Part shown: piece after piece, positions 7,344-15,050 of the stretch | How positions within the stretch are numbered: position 1 is the stretch's first letter | Layout of the letters: each line of letters begins with the position of its first letter | Notes under the pieces: generated by a model | The model's database searches: none | Seen by the model: only the letters and a program-made list of their open reading frames with translations | What the model was told of the DNA's origin: nothing | Origin: Balneolaceae bacterium | Lineage (GTDB): Bacteria > Bacteroidota > Rhodothermia > Balneolales > Balneolaceae | Length of the DNA: 27,317 nucleotides | Assembly: GCA_007126675.1 (NCBI GenBank) | Contig: SLAU01000177.1 | Coordinates: 1-27,317 of the forward strand | Direction: 5' to 3' | Program-made: the position numbers and the translations under genes

Positions 7344-10300
7344 ATGGCAAAGCAAAAATCGTTACTAATTCTTTTCCTGTTATTCGCCTGCATTTCAGTT
7401 AACTCATATGGGCAAACTGTATCAGGTGTTGTAACAGATGCTGTAACCAATGAGCCGCTCATTGGTGTAAATATATTATTGCAAGGTACTGAAACCGGTA
7501 CAGCTACTAACTTAGATGGTGAATTCACCCTAAGAGTACCAGATTTACAGGGAACTCTCTTATTCCGATATATCGGTTACCAATCAAAAGAAGTGCCGGT
7601 GGATGGAAACACAGAAATTAATGTGAGCCTGGAACCTGATGTAATTTCGGGTGAAGGTTTTGTAGTTGTGGCCTATGGCTTGCAGCAAAGCAGTCTTGTT
7701 ACCGGTGCTATTTCAAGGATCGAGGCAAGAGACATTGAGCAATCCAGCTCCTTACGGGTTGAGCAGGCCCTGCAGGGAAGAACTGCAGGTGTAACGGTAA
7801 TACAAAATTCCGGTCAGCCAGGCTCCGGTGCAACCGTTCGTATTCGGGGTATTGGTACAACAGGAGATGCCGATCCATTATACGTTGTGGATGGTATGCC
7901 TGTGAGTAACATCGACTTTCTGAGTCCAAGTGATATTCAGTCTATTGAAGTTTTGAAAGATGCTTCAGCAACAGCTATATACGGAGCCCGCGGTGCAAAT
8001 GGTGTTGTAATGGTAACCACTGTTGAAGGTAGTCCTGGTCCTATTCAGGTGTCTTACCACGGTTATACCGGATTTCAAAATCCGTGGAAAAGAATAGATC
8101 TGCTGGAAGCGCCTGACTACATGATGATCATGAATGAAAGTTTTGCTAATGATGGCAGAACCATTCCGTTTCCTGATATTGATCAGCGTATAGAAGAAAT
8201 AGGAGCCGGTACCGATTGGCAGGATGAAGTATTTTTTAGAAATGCTCCCGTTACTGACCATACAATTAGTTTATCCGGTGGCAGTGAAAGATCGCGGTAC
8301 CATACCTCTATCGGATACAGAAATCAGGATGGTATTGTTGCCGAAGGTAAATCAAACTTTGAGCGTCTTACATTCAGACTAAACTCAGATCACGAGCGTG
8401 GTCGGTTCTCATACGGAACAAGACTTAATTACACGCAGAAAACCACCAGGGGCATTAATCCGAACGAAGAGTTTGGCGGTATCCTGGCAAGGGTTGCTAA
8501 CATAGATCCTGTAACTCCGGTTTTTGATGATGAAGGAAATTTTGCTGAGTCACCGTATGCATCACAGGAAGTTGTGAACCCGGTGGGAGCTATTAGTATA
8601 ATAAATTCGGAGTGGAATGATAACAGAGTGGTTGGTGGAGTGTTTGCGAATTTTAACATCACAGACCGCATCAGTATAAGATCATCCGCCGATCTTGATA
8701 TTACTTTTGGTAACAACAGATCGTTTACACCTGTATATGACCTGGGAGGAAATGTTGTAAATACCACTACGTCAGCTTTTCAGGAGAATTTAATTTGGAG
8801 AAACTGGCAGACCAGCCATGTAGTGCGGTTTGAAGACAGCTTCAGACAGCACAACTATTCCGTGCTTGGCGGATTCGAGCTTCGTGAAAGTAAAAATGAA
8901 TTTCTTGGCGGCTCAGCTGCATCCTTAAGTATGCCTTCATTCCAGCACGCCTGGCTATCGACCAGCACCGATGAAGAAAGCATGACTAACTATGGCGGAA
9001 TGGGTATTGAATCAATCGCTTCCTATTTTACCCGTCTGAACTACGATTTTCTAAACAGATATATGTTTGAAGGTGTTCTTCGTGTTGATGGTTCATCAAA
9101 GTTCGGGCCTGATAATCGCTGGGCGGTATTCCCCGCATTTTCGGTTGGATGGATTATTTCAGATGAGGAGTTTCTCAGAGACAGTGAAACAATCAGTTTG
9201 CTGAAAATACGCGGTGGATGGGGACAAAACGGAAGTGATAATATCGGACAGTTTAGTTTTACTCCTACTATCACAACTCACGCAGGGTATGGTTTTGGTA
9301 CCGGTGGAGATCGAACCGTGGTTACAGGTGCTTATCCCGGTCAAATTGCAAATCCGAACCTGAAGTGGGAAACTTCAGAGCAGGTTAGTGCCGGTATTGA
9401 AACGTCATTCCTGGATCACGCGTACTATTTCAATTTCGACGTATACAGAAAGACCACACGCGGACTTCTTCTCTCCGCCCCAATTCCGGAATTTATTGGT
9501 AATGCACCACCGGTTGTTAATGGCGGAACTGTAAGAAATGATGGTTTTGAAATTGAGGCAGGTACACGTTTTCTGTCTGGCGACTGGAATATTGACGTAG
9601 CCCTGACAGGAACCTATAATAAAAATGAGGTTACGGCAATCAATAACGAAGAGGGAAGGCTTTTCGGTGCCGGTGTATCCACATCCATGAATAATGTAGC
9701 GATGGCGGAGGTAGGAAAGCCCATTGCATTTTTCTGGGGTTATGAAACAGCCGGAATCTTCCAGAGCCAGGATGAAATAGATGCGCACGTCTCCTCAGAC
9801 GGTACGGTAATTCAGCCGAATGCCCAGCCAGGAGATCTCATTTTTGTGGATCAAAATGATGATGGAGAAATTACGGATGAAGACAGGGTTAAAATCGGAA
9901 ATCCATATCCTGATTTCACACTGGGTCTGAACATTAACTCTGGCTGGAGAAACTGGGATCTGAACATGTTCTGGTATGGAGCTTTTGGTCAGGATATTTT
10001 CACGGGTGGAACGCGCCGCCACGACTTAAATATGCCTAACTGGAAAGCGGATGTATTGGACAGGTGGACAGAGGAAAATCCTTCAACCACCCACCCAAGA
10101 GTAACCATTGATGATCCGAACAATAATTTTAACAGACCGTCCGATTTCTTTATTGAAGACGGCTCATATGTAAGGCTCAGAAATATCACACTCGGATATA
10201 CGCTGCCTCCGAACCTGACCGATCTGATCGGTGCATCAAGGCTAAGGTTATATGCTTCGGCACAAAACCTGCTGACCTTCACGGGCTATTCAGGCCATGA

Positions 10301-10400
10301 TCCCGAAATTGGAGCTTTTGGTGCACTGAATGTGGGGATCGACAGAAACATATATCCGCAAGCCAGAACATTTCTATTTGGCATAAATCTTGATTTCTAA
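7344..10400 (+). CDS. SusC/RagA-type TonB-dependent outer-membrane transporter
   Basis: 1018 residues. A signal peptide (cleaved near SYG-Q24) is followed by a carboxypeptidase-regulatory-like domain (about 25-105, GVVTDAVTNEPLIGVNI). Next come a TonB-box-like GFVVVAYG, then a plug domain (about 115-215) with the SusC signatures LQGRTAGVTV, VRIRGIGT, PLYVVDGMPV and SATAIYGARGANGVV. The rest is a 22-strand beta-barrel ending in the aromatic NLDF, as expected for an outer-membrane protein. SusC proteins import oligosaccharides in complex with SusD, whose gene starts 13 bp downstream. With GH16 next in line, the cargo is probably beta-1,3-gluco-oligosaccharide, although substrate cannot be read from the sequence. 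Divergent from the secreted binding protein. Confidence 0.96.
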   Translation: MAKQKSLLILFLLFACISVNSYGQTVSGVVTDAVTNEPLIGVNILLQGTETGTATNLDGEFTLRVPDLQGTLLFRYIGYQSKEVPVDGNTEINVSLEPDVISGEGFVVVAYGLQQSSLVTGAISRIEARDIEQSSSLRVEQALQGRTAGVTVIQNSGQPGSGATVRIRGIGTTGDADPLYVVDGMPVSNIDFLSPSDIQSIEVLKDASATAIYGARGANGVVMVTTVEGSPGPIQVSYHGYTGFQNPWKRIDLLEAPDYMMIMNESFANDGRTIPFPDIDQRIEEIGAGTDWQDEVFFRNAPVTDHTISLSGGSERSRYHTSIGYRNQDGIVAEGKSNFERLTFRLNSDHERGRFSYGTRLNYTQKTTRGINPNEEFGGILARVANIDPVTPVFDDEGNFAESPYASQEVVNPVGAISIINSEWNDNRVVGGVFANFNITDRISIRSSADLDITFGNNRSFTPVYDLGGNVVNTTTSAFQENLIWRNWQTSHVVRFEDSFRQHNYSVLGGFELRESKNEFLGGSAASLSMPSFQHAWLSTSTDEESMTNYGGMGIESIASYFTRLNYDFLNRYMFEGVLRVDGSSKFGPDNRWAVFPAFSVGWIISDEEFLRDSETISLLKIRGGWGQNGSDNIGQFSFTPTITTHAGYGFGTGGDRTVVTGAYPGQIANPNLKWETSEQVSAGIETSFLDHAYYFNFDVYRKTTRGLLLSAPIPEFIGNAPPVVNGGTVRNDGFEIEAGTRFLSGDWNIDVALTGTYNKNEVTAINNEEGRLFGAGVSTSMNNVAMAEVGKPIAFFWGYETAGIFQSQDEIDAHVSSDGTVIQPNAQPGDLIFVDQNDDGEITDEDRVKIGNPYPDFTLGLNINSGWRNWDLNMFWYGAFGQDIFTGGTRRHDLNMPNWKADVLDRWTEENPSTTHPRVTIDDPNNNFNRPSDFFIEDGSYVRLRNITLGYTLPPNLTDLIGASRLRLYASAQNLLTFTGYSGHDPEIGAFGALNVGIDRNIYPQARTFLFGINLDF

Positions 10401-10413
10401 ACAAACTATAGCC

Positions 10414-11973
10414 ATGAAAAAATCTTTTTTAATACTTTTGATTTTTGTCTTGCCATTAGCACTGTTAAGCTGTGTTGATGACTTTTTAAGCCATGACCCT
10501 CCTGTAGAAAGAGTTCAGGACAACTTCTTCCAAACTCAGTCGGATGCCGAACAGGCACTGTACGCAGTTTATGAGGTTTTAACTTTCTCTCACGGGCGTT
10601 CCAATAATGCATTTCACCCGTTTGATCTTGTTTCAAATATACTATCAGACGACGCTTATGGCGGAGGTTCCGGTTCTGGTGACCAACCTGAATTGGTTGA
10701 GTTCAACGCTCACAATATCTCCGTAACCAACGGAAAAGTTCAGGGCTTGTGGGCTGATAGGTTTACAGGTATTTACCGGGCTAATTTATTACTGGAAAAT
10801 ATTGATAATATCAATTTTGAAAGTGAAGCAACCCGCCTTTACTTCGAAGGTGAAGCACGCTTCCTCAGAACTCTGTTCATGTTCGATCTTCTCAGAATGT
10901 TTGGCAATGTACCGCTCGTAACCCGTCCTCTGGTAGCTGAAGATATTCGCATCCCCCAGGACGATCCGGGCGATGTTTATAATTTTATAGTTGAAGAACT
11001 GCTGGATATTATTCCAAATATGCGCCGGGATATTCCGTCTGCAGAAATGGGCAGGGCTTCATCATGGGCTGCAAAAGCGATGCTTGGCAAGGTTTATCTG
11101 TATCACCAGGATTATGCACAACCTGTATTTGGCCTTGGTGATCTGCCTGTATCGCAAGCCGAAGTGGTGGGTTATCTCGAAGATATCATAAACCTCAGCG
11201 GCCATGCTTTACTCCCGAATTTTGCAGATCAGTGGGGCGTTGCAGGAAATAATAATAATGAAGCGATATTTTCTGTACAGCACATCACTACCACATTCGG
11301 TGACTGGGGCTTTCTGAATGGATCTATTGGTAACTGGACTGCTCAGATGAGTGGATTACGGGGTGTTGGTTTTAATGTTAATTACGCCTCAGGATGGTCA
11401 TTTCAGCCGGCTACACAGGATATAGCAAATGCTTTTGACCCGGATACCGACAGCCGCTACTTCCCAAGCATACTAGATCCGGTTGCTGAAAATGTGAATC
11501 ACTCAGCGAGCCAGATGTATCAGTGGCAGGGATACGCTTTTAAAAAGTTTTATCCTCGCCGGGGTGATACACCATCAGTAAATACAGAATTCAACTGGCC
11601 ATACAACAGGCCACTATTCCGGTTCGCTGATGTATTGCTGACCGCTGCAGAGCTTGGATCAGCAAATGCACAGGATTATTTCGATCAGGTAAGAATGCGT
11701 GCTTATGGTGACGATTTCGAGCCATTGGACGTTAGCAAAGACGCAATCTTTGAAGAGCGCAGGCTCGAGTTTGCCGGTGAAGGCCACCGATACTGGGATC
11801 TGCTGAGAATGGGACTTGATGAGGCAGCAAGCATAATCAATGCGCAGGCACAACCACCAGATATACCGATTAACTTCAGAACCGAACGCCAGGGATTATT
11901 GCCTATTCCGCAGTCTGAAATTAATTTATCAGATCGTACGTTAGTACAAAATCCGGGCTATGAGGGCGGATAA
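10414..11973 (+). CDS. SusD/RagB-type glycan-binding outer-membrane lipoprotein
   Basis: 519 residues from the ATG at 10414. A TTG eight codons upstream would overlap susC and put residues before the signal peptide, so I prefer the ATG. A lipoprotein signal ends LALLSC, with Cys20 as the lipidated residue. Family landmarks include FEGEARFLRTLFMFDLLRMF with GNVPLVTRP after it, the tetratricopeptide-like helices, IFEERRLEFAGEGHRYWDLL near the C-terminus, and the closing LLPIPQSEINLS..LVQNPGY. SusD caps SusC on the cell surface and captures the glycan for import. A short hairpin follows the stop and may lower expression of the GH16 gene. Confidence 0.96.
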   Translation: MKKSFLILLIFVLPLALLSCVDDFLSHDPPVERVQDNFFQTQSDAEQALYAVYEVLTFSHGRSNNAFHPFDLVSNILSDDAYGGGSGSGDQPELVEFNAHNISVTNGKVQGLWADRFTGIYRANLLLENIDNINFESEATRLYFEGEARFLRTLFMFDLLRMFGNVPLVTRPLVAEDIRIPQDDPGDVYNFIVEELLDIIPNMRRDIPSAEMGRASSWAAKAMLGKVYLYHQDYAQPVFGLGDLPVSQAEVVGYLEDIINLSGHALLPNFADQWGVAGNNNNEAIFSVQHITTTFGDWGFLNGSIGNWTAQMSGLRGVGFNVNYASGWSFQPATQDIANAFDPDTDSRYFPSILDPVAENVNHSASQMYQWQGYAFKKFYPRRGDTPSVNTEFNWPYNRPLFRFADVLLTAAELGSANAQDYFDQVRMRAYGDDFEPLDVSKDAIFEERRLEFAGEGHRYWDLLRMGLDEAASIINAQAQPPDIPINFRTERQGLLPIPQSEINLSDRTLVQNPGYEGG

Positions 11974-11980
11974 TAAAAAT

Positions 11981-12009
11981 AGTGCTGCCACAGAGCAGCA
12001 CTTTAATTT
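11981..12009 (+). terminator. Weak terminator or attenuator between susD and GH16
   Basis: AGTGCTGC (11981-11988) and GCAGCACT (11995-12002) pair perfectly around CACAGA, followed by TTAATTTC. It starts 8 bp after the susD stop. The T tract is short, so partial read-through into GH16 is likely. It also argues against a GTG start at 11982 for the next gene. Confidence 0.55.
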
Positions 12010-12026
12010 CACTTTACAACTTTGTT

Positions 12027-13178
12027 ATGGTACACTTACTCAATAAAAGTGGTAATACATTTTATTCCGGGCTAATTAAAAAGTCCGGAATAGCATTTAT
12101 CGCCATTCTTTTCACAGCATTTACAGCACACAGTGCATTTGCACAAAACTGGGAACTTGTTTGGTCTGACGAATTTGAAGGGACCGAACTGGATCTTACA
12201 AAATGGACCTATCAAATTGGCAGAGGAGCCAATTACGGAATCCCCAATTGGGGTAATAATGAACTGCAGTACTATACCGACCATGAAGATAATCTCTATC
12301 TGGAAGATGGTAAACTGCACATCAGGGCTAAGGAACAGCAAATGGGCACCGCTAATTATACCTCTGCGAGAATCCGGTCAATGAATAAAGGCGACTGGAC
12401 ATACGGCAGGTTCGAAGCACGTGCTAAGCTGCCGAAAGGCCAGGGCTTATGGCCTGCAATCTGGATGATGCCTACAGAGAGTGTATATGGAGGCTGGCCG
12501 CAAAGCGGTGAAATTGATATCATGGAACTTATTGGACATGAGCCTCACGTGGTTCATGGTACGATACATTATGGACCGCCATGGCCTGATAATCTCGAAA
12601 TAAGTGGATCTACCTCTCTTTCAGAAGGTACCTTCAATGATGATTTTCATGTATTTTCAATCGAATGGGGTACTAATTACATCAGATGGTTTTTAAACGA
12701 TCAGCTTTATGCGTTAGTGCTTCGACATCAACTACAACCACACAACTGGCCGTTTGACCAGGATTTTCACTGGATTCTGAATGTGGCAGTTGGCGGAAAC
12801 TGGCCGGGTAACCCCGATGAAACTACAGAATTTCCGCAGGAAATGATTATTGCTTACGTGCGGGTGTACCAGGACACTGAACTTGTATCTACAGAAGAGT
12901 TCGGTGAGAGCCCGGATGAGTTCAAGCTGAATCAAAATTATCCAAACCCATTCAATCCTTCTACATCTATCTCATTCGAGTTGCCTCATTCATCCCATGT
13001 TGAATTGAGAGTATACGATGTAATGGGAAGAGAAGTGGCTGTACCGGCTAACGGAACCTTCACGGCAGGTAATCACACAGTATCCTTTGATGCCAGTACC
13101 CTCGGCTCAGGTACTTACATATACAGAATGGTAGCCGGTGAGTTTCAGCAATCAAGAACGATGCTTCTTGTAAAATAA
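12027..13178 (+). CDS. GH16 family laminarinase with type IX sorting domain
   Basis: 383 residues from the ATG at 12027. A frame-compatible GTG at 11982 lies inside the hairpin after susD and is rejected. The signal peptide ends AHSAFA-Q40. The beta-jelly-roll GH16 domain (about 42-290) carries WSDEFEG, GRFEARAKLPKGQGLWPAIW and the catalytic EIDIME, with Glu162 as nucleophile, Asp164 and Glu167 as acid/base. The uninterrupted EIDIMELIGHEP..VHGTIHYG block is of the laminarinase type rather than agarase or carrageenase. About residues 300-383 form a type IX sorting domain (LNQNYPNPFNPSTSISFELP, ending MLLVK), so the enzyme is exported to the surface or released. It should cut beta-1,3(-1,4)-glucan endo-wise to supply SusD/SusC. 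It is last in its run and followed by a strong terminator. Confidence 0.94.
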   Translation: MVHLLNKSGNTFYSGLIKKSGIAFIAILFTAFTAHSAFAQNWELVWSDEFEGTELDLTKWTYQIGRGANYGIPNWGNNELQYYTDHEDNLYLEDGKLHIRAKEQQMGTANYTSARIRSMNKGDWTYGRFEARAKLPKGQGLWPAIWMMPTESVYGGWPQSGEIDIMELIGHEPHVVHGTIHYGPPWPDNLEISGSTSLSEGTFNDDFHVFSIEWGTNYIRWFLNDQLYALVLRHQLQPHNWPFDQDFHWILNVAVGGNWPGNPDETTEFPQEMIIAYVRVYQDTELVSTEEFGESPDEFKLNQNYPNPFNPSTSISFELPHSSHVELRVYDVMGREVAVPANGTFTAGNHTVSFDASTLGSGTYIYRMVAGEFQQSRTMLLVK

Positions 13179-13210
13179 CCGCTCATAGATTCTGCAACTC
13201 AGAAGTTTAC

Positions 13211-13245
13211 AAAAAGCCCCGCAAAATTTGCGGGGCTTTTTTTTT
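13211..13245 (+). terminator. Strong Rho-independent terminator after GH16
   Basis: AAAAAGCCCCGCAAA and TTTGCGGGGCTTTTT are near-perfect 15-base arms separated by a single A, with a run of nine T. The A tract on the left makes it work in both directions, so it also protects against read-through from miaB. Confidence 0.92.
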
Positions 13246-13330
13246 ATGAAATGAATTGCCGGATAATGGTTAAAGTGTGTTTCCAAGGGTGATCTCTACG
13301 GGACGATTGAGATAAAGACTCATATGTGGC

Positions 13331-13373
13331 AAATATCTTTTGAATTATTAAGATATTTACGCCTCAAAGAGGC
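13331..13373. repeat. Two small hairpins downstream of miaB
   Basis: AAATATCTT (13331-13339) and AAGATATTT (13350-13358) are perfect 9-bp arms. GCCTC AAA GAGGC follows at 13361-13373. They lie 40-80 bp past the miaB stop and may protect or end its message, but no T tract follows on the minus strand. Confidence 0.4.
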
Positions 13374-13411
13374 ACAAGCAATAGCAAGGGACGCAGTCCA
13401 ATGTTGTATAA

Positions 13412-14776
13412 TTATGAAGCAACCAATTCTCTGTTTTCATAAAATTCGGCAATCGAACTCTTTTTGACCGGATCACCAAAGAGTGTAGCTGATGTGTTTC
13501 CGGTAATTATAACTTCAACATAATCACCTTTCCGGAAATCTTTTTTATCAATAATTACCATTTTATTGGTATCGGTCCGGCCTGCAAGCTGTTCGTCTGA
13601 ACGCTTGCTGGTTCCTTCAATTAGTACAAGGTGGCGTTTGCCTACTTCGTTATTATTGATCTGCTCCTGAATATTCATCTGCTGTTCAATAATCTGGCTG
13701 AGGCGGCGCTTCTTCACATCTTCAGGCACATTATCTTCATACTTGCGATGAGCCAGGGTGCGCTCTCGTTCTGAGTATGCAAACATGTAAGCCAGGTCGT
13801 AGCCTACAATCTTCATGAGGCTCATGGTAGCTTCATGCTCCTCTTCGGTTTCATCACAGAATCCGGTAATGATATCGGTTGAAAGGGAAACACCGGGTAT
13901 TATATCACGCATTTTATCAATCAATGTCAGATACTGCTCGCGTGTGTAAGGCCGGCGCATCCGTTCCAGCATTGTATCGCTGCCGGCTTGTGCAGGTATG
14001 TGAATATAATTGCAGAGATTTGGCCTTTCTGCAATAAGATGCAGCAACGGCTCGGGAAAGTCTTTGGGGTGGGGGGATGAGAAACGGAATCGCATTTCCG
14101 GGTCCACTTTGCTGGCTTCATCCATCAGCCGTGTAAAATCAATATCTTCGTAGTTGTACGAGTTTACATTTTGTCCCAGCAAGGTTACTTCTTTATATCC
14201 CTGATCACTGAGTTGTTTCACCTCACTCAGAATACTGCTCATCGGCCGGCTGCGTTCGCGTCCCCGTGTAAAAGGAACCACGCAAAATGCACACATATTA
14301 TCACATCCGCGCATAATCGAAACAAATGCAGTAACACCGTTGCCGCTGGTGCGTACCGGGGTGATATCAGCATATGTTTCTTCGAGAGAAAGAAGCACAT
14401 TCACTGCTTTACGACCGTCATCAACCTCTTTCAGCAGGTTTGGTATCTCGCGGTAAGCATCCGGCCCAACCACGATATCCACAAGTTTTTCCTGCTCGAT
14501 GATTTTGTCTTTAATGCGCTCGGCCATGCAGCCCATCACGCCAACCGTTAAATCTCGTTTTTCATCTTTGAGTGACCGAAACTCTTTAAGACGGTTCCAA
14601 ACTCTTGTTTCTGCATTTTCCCTGATTGAGCAGGTATTCACAAAAATGATATCAGCCTCTTCGGCAGTTTGCACCGGATCCATGCCATCCTCCATCAGGA
14701 TGGAGTTGACTACTTCGGTGTCAGCAAAATTCATCTGGCATCCGTATGTTTCTATGTAAAATCGTTTATTACTCAT
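13412..14776 (-). CDS. miaB: tRNA-2-methylthio-N6-dimethylallyladenosine synthase MiaB
   Basis: 454 residues. The N-terminal UPF0004 domain holds the three cluster cysteines Cys13 (ETYGCQMN), Cys49 (VNTCSIRE) and Cys83 (VMGCMAE). The radical-SAM CxxxCxxC is Cys158, Cys162 and Cys165 in RGCDNMCAFC, followed by VPFTRGRERSRP. A TRAM domain closes the protein (ending near FGDP). MiaB adds a methylthio group to i6A37 of tRNAs reading UNN codons, using two 4Fe-4S clusters. CVVPFTRGRERSR is characteristic of MiaB rather than RimO or MtaB. It is a lone housekeeping gene set between the two sugar blocks, divergent from the GH-A gene. Confidence 0.96.
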   Translation of the reverse strand: MSNKRFYIETYGCQMNFADTEVVNSILMEDGMDPVQTAEEADIIFVNTCSIRENAETRVWNRLKEFRSLKDEKRDLTVGVMGCMAERIKDKIIEQEKLVDIVVGPDAYREIPNLLKEVDDGRKAVNVLLSLEETYADITPVRTSGNGVTAFVSIMRGCDNMCAFCVVPFTRGRERSRPMSSILSEVKQLSDQGYKEVTLLGQNVNSYNYEDIDFTRLMDEASKVDPEMRFRFSSPHPKDFPEPLLHLIAERPNLCNYIHIPAQAGSDTMLERMRRPYTREQYLTLIDKMRDIIPGVSLSTDIITGFCDETEEEHEATMSLMKIVGYDLAYMFAYSERERTLAHRKYEDNVPEDVKKRRLSQIIEQQMNIQEQINNNEVGKRHLVLIEGTSKRSDEQLAGRTDTNKMVIIDKKDFRKGDYVEVIITGNTSATLFGDPVKKSSIAEFYENRELVAS

Positions 14777-14830
14777 GAATCAGGTCTAAAATATCTCAGA
14801 TTTATCCGGAATGGGTTTTTTTACAACTTG

Positions 14831-14838
14831 CAAAGTTA
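14831..14838 (-). promoter_or_regulatory. Candidate miaB -7 promoter element
   Basis: On the minus strand this reads TAACTTTG, a match to the Bacteroidota -7 consensus TAnnTTTG, 55 bp before the miaB start codon. I see no clear -33 TTTG at the right distance, so this is tentative. Confidence 0.3.
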
Positions 14839-14978
14839 CGAATTATTTGATGGGATTTCATCTGGGAATATTGAAGATTCTGATTTATCGAAGCCCTGTT
14901 ATTCCATGACTATTCATTTTTCTAAGTGATAGCTGCTCAGTCATCACATCCCACTTGTTAAAAATTAAAGAATGTAAT

Positions 14979-14990
14979 GTTAACGCTAAC
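14979..14990. promoter_or_regulatory. LacI-type operator upstream of the GH-A gene
   Basis: GTTAACGCTAAC is a 12-bp palindrome, with ten of twelve positions symmetric and a central CG. That is the usual form of a LacI-family operator. It lies 61-72 bp before the ATG at 15051. The LacI-type regulator at 4645-5700 is the only one in the window and is the obvious candidate to bind it. Confidence 0.5.
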
Positions 14991-15050
14991 TTTTTAGTGA
15001 AAATTTATTACTTTATGCAATCGTAATACAGAAATTGCAACTAATTTCGC

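Noticed and set aside
10390..10413. TTG start of susD overlapping susC
   Set aside because: It would add eight residues before a standard lipoprotein leader; the ATG at 10414 fits better.
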